From positions 1 to 29,303 of IMG/VR virus record IMGVR_UViG_3300027734_000243: a DNA stretch of 29,303 bases. The stretch is one strand, 5' to 3'. Made by a program: the position numbers and the translations under genes. This DNA is from a virus. Of this stretch, positions 29,247 through 29,303 are shown one piece after another (positions within the stretch are counted from its first letter, which is position 1; each line of letters opens with the position of its first letter). The notes under the pieces were generated by a model. That model did not search any database, was not told the origin of the DNA, and worked only from the letters and a program-made list of their open reading frames with translations.

Positions 29247-29303
29247 TTAAACCCGACCACCCTCAACATCGGCTAAAGAAGCCAACAGTAAAGATCGTCT
29301 ATC
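29247..29303 (-). CDS. 3' end of the gene upstream of the capsid gene (partial)
   Basis: The frame entering from the right edge encodes DRRSLLLASLADVEGGRV and stops at 29247-29249, 23 nt before the capsid ATG. Position suggests a scaffold or head assembly protein, but the visible 18 residues do not identify it. Confidence 0.45.
   Translation of the reverse strand, partial: DRRSLLLASLADVEGGRV

Overview
The window is most of the genome of a tailed, short-tailed (podovirus-type) phage of a Gram-negative bacterium. It is moderately AT-rich, densely packed and full of ATGA, TAATG and TTGA gene overlaps. The gene set (P22-gp10-like tail stabilisation protein, tail adaptor, ejection-type proteins, a capsid protein resembling those of BPP-1-like podoviruses, M15 endolysin with a 3TM-type holin) points to an aquatic-type podovirus. 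A lipoprotein and the lysis cassette favour a Gram-negative host; nothing here fixes the host genus. No integrase, DNA polymerase, helicase, tRNA or CRISPR array was seen.

Layout. (1) 1-7323, minus strand: nuclease, Dps-like protein, a run of very small proteins, a ParB-methyltransferase fusion, small and large terminase, portal, then the start of another gene running off the left edge. (2) 7381-8683, plus: metallophosphoesterase and a SprT-like metalloprotease. (3) 8804-11019, minus: a tightly overlapped early block of small proteins including an HNH/Ref-like nuclease and a replication-protein-O-like C-terminal domain. A non-coding stretch (11048-11468) and a YdaS/Cro-like repressor (11469-11699) follow upstream. 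(4) 11810-14728, plus: SSB-like protein, PD-(D/E)XK exonuclease, a structured leader, a lipoprotein, a mini membrane protein and another PD-(D/E)XK protein. (5) 14725-29303, minus: lysis cassette, tail fibres (two S74 chaperone proteins), ejection-type proteins, tail hub, a strong terminator, and the capsid genes.

The most notable observation is in the major capsid gene. Its apparent stop at 28303 is not the real end. A 231-nt sequence with the hallmarks of a group I intron (28080-28310, minus strand) interrupts it. Joining the flanks restores a reading frame whose last codons encode GWAGNLTCSNSFLQGILTT and stop at 28009. The intron has no internal homing endonuclease.

A second system-level signal is a repeated, palindromic 14-mer (consensus TTAAGTWRGCTTAA). 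Three close copies (11034, 11753, 13625) and two weaker ones (5464, 7349) lie upstream of gene blocks, which suggests a phage-wide operator set, probably for the repressor at 11469-11699. The repressor gene and the 32-aa membrane protein gene both lack a ribosome binding site and have a -10-like hexamer 5-6 nt before the ATG, as expected for leaderless mRNAs. The region between them holds a 21-bp RNA helix followed by a U-tract and a possible decayed queE-like fragment.

Portal at one edge and capsid at the other, in the same direction, suggest a circularly permuted map in which only a few genes (for example a scaffold) lie outside the window.
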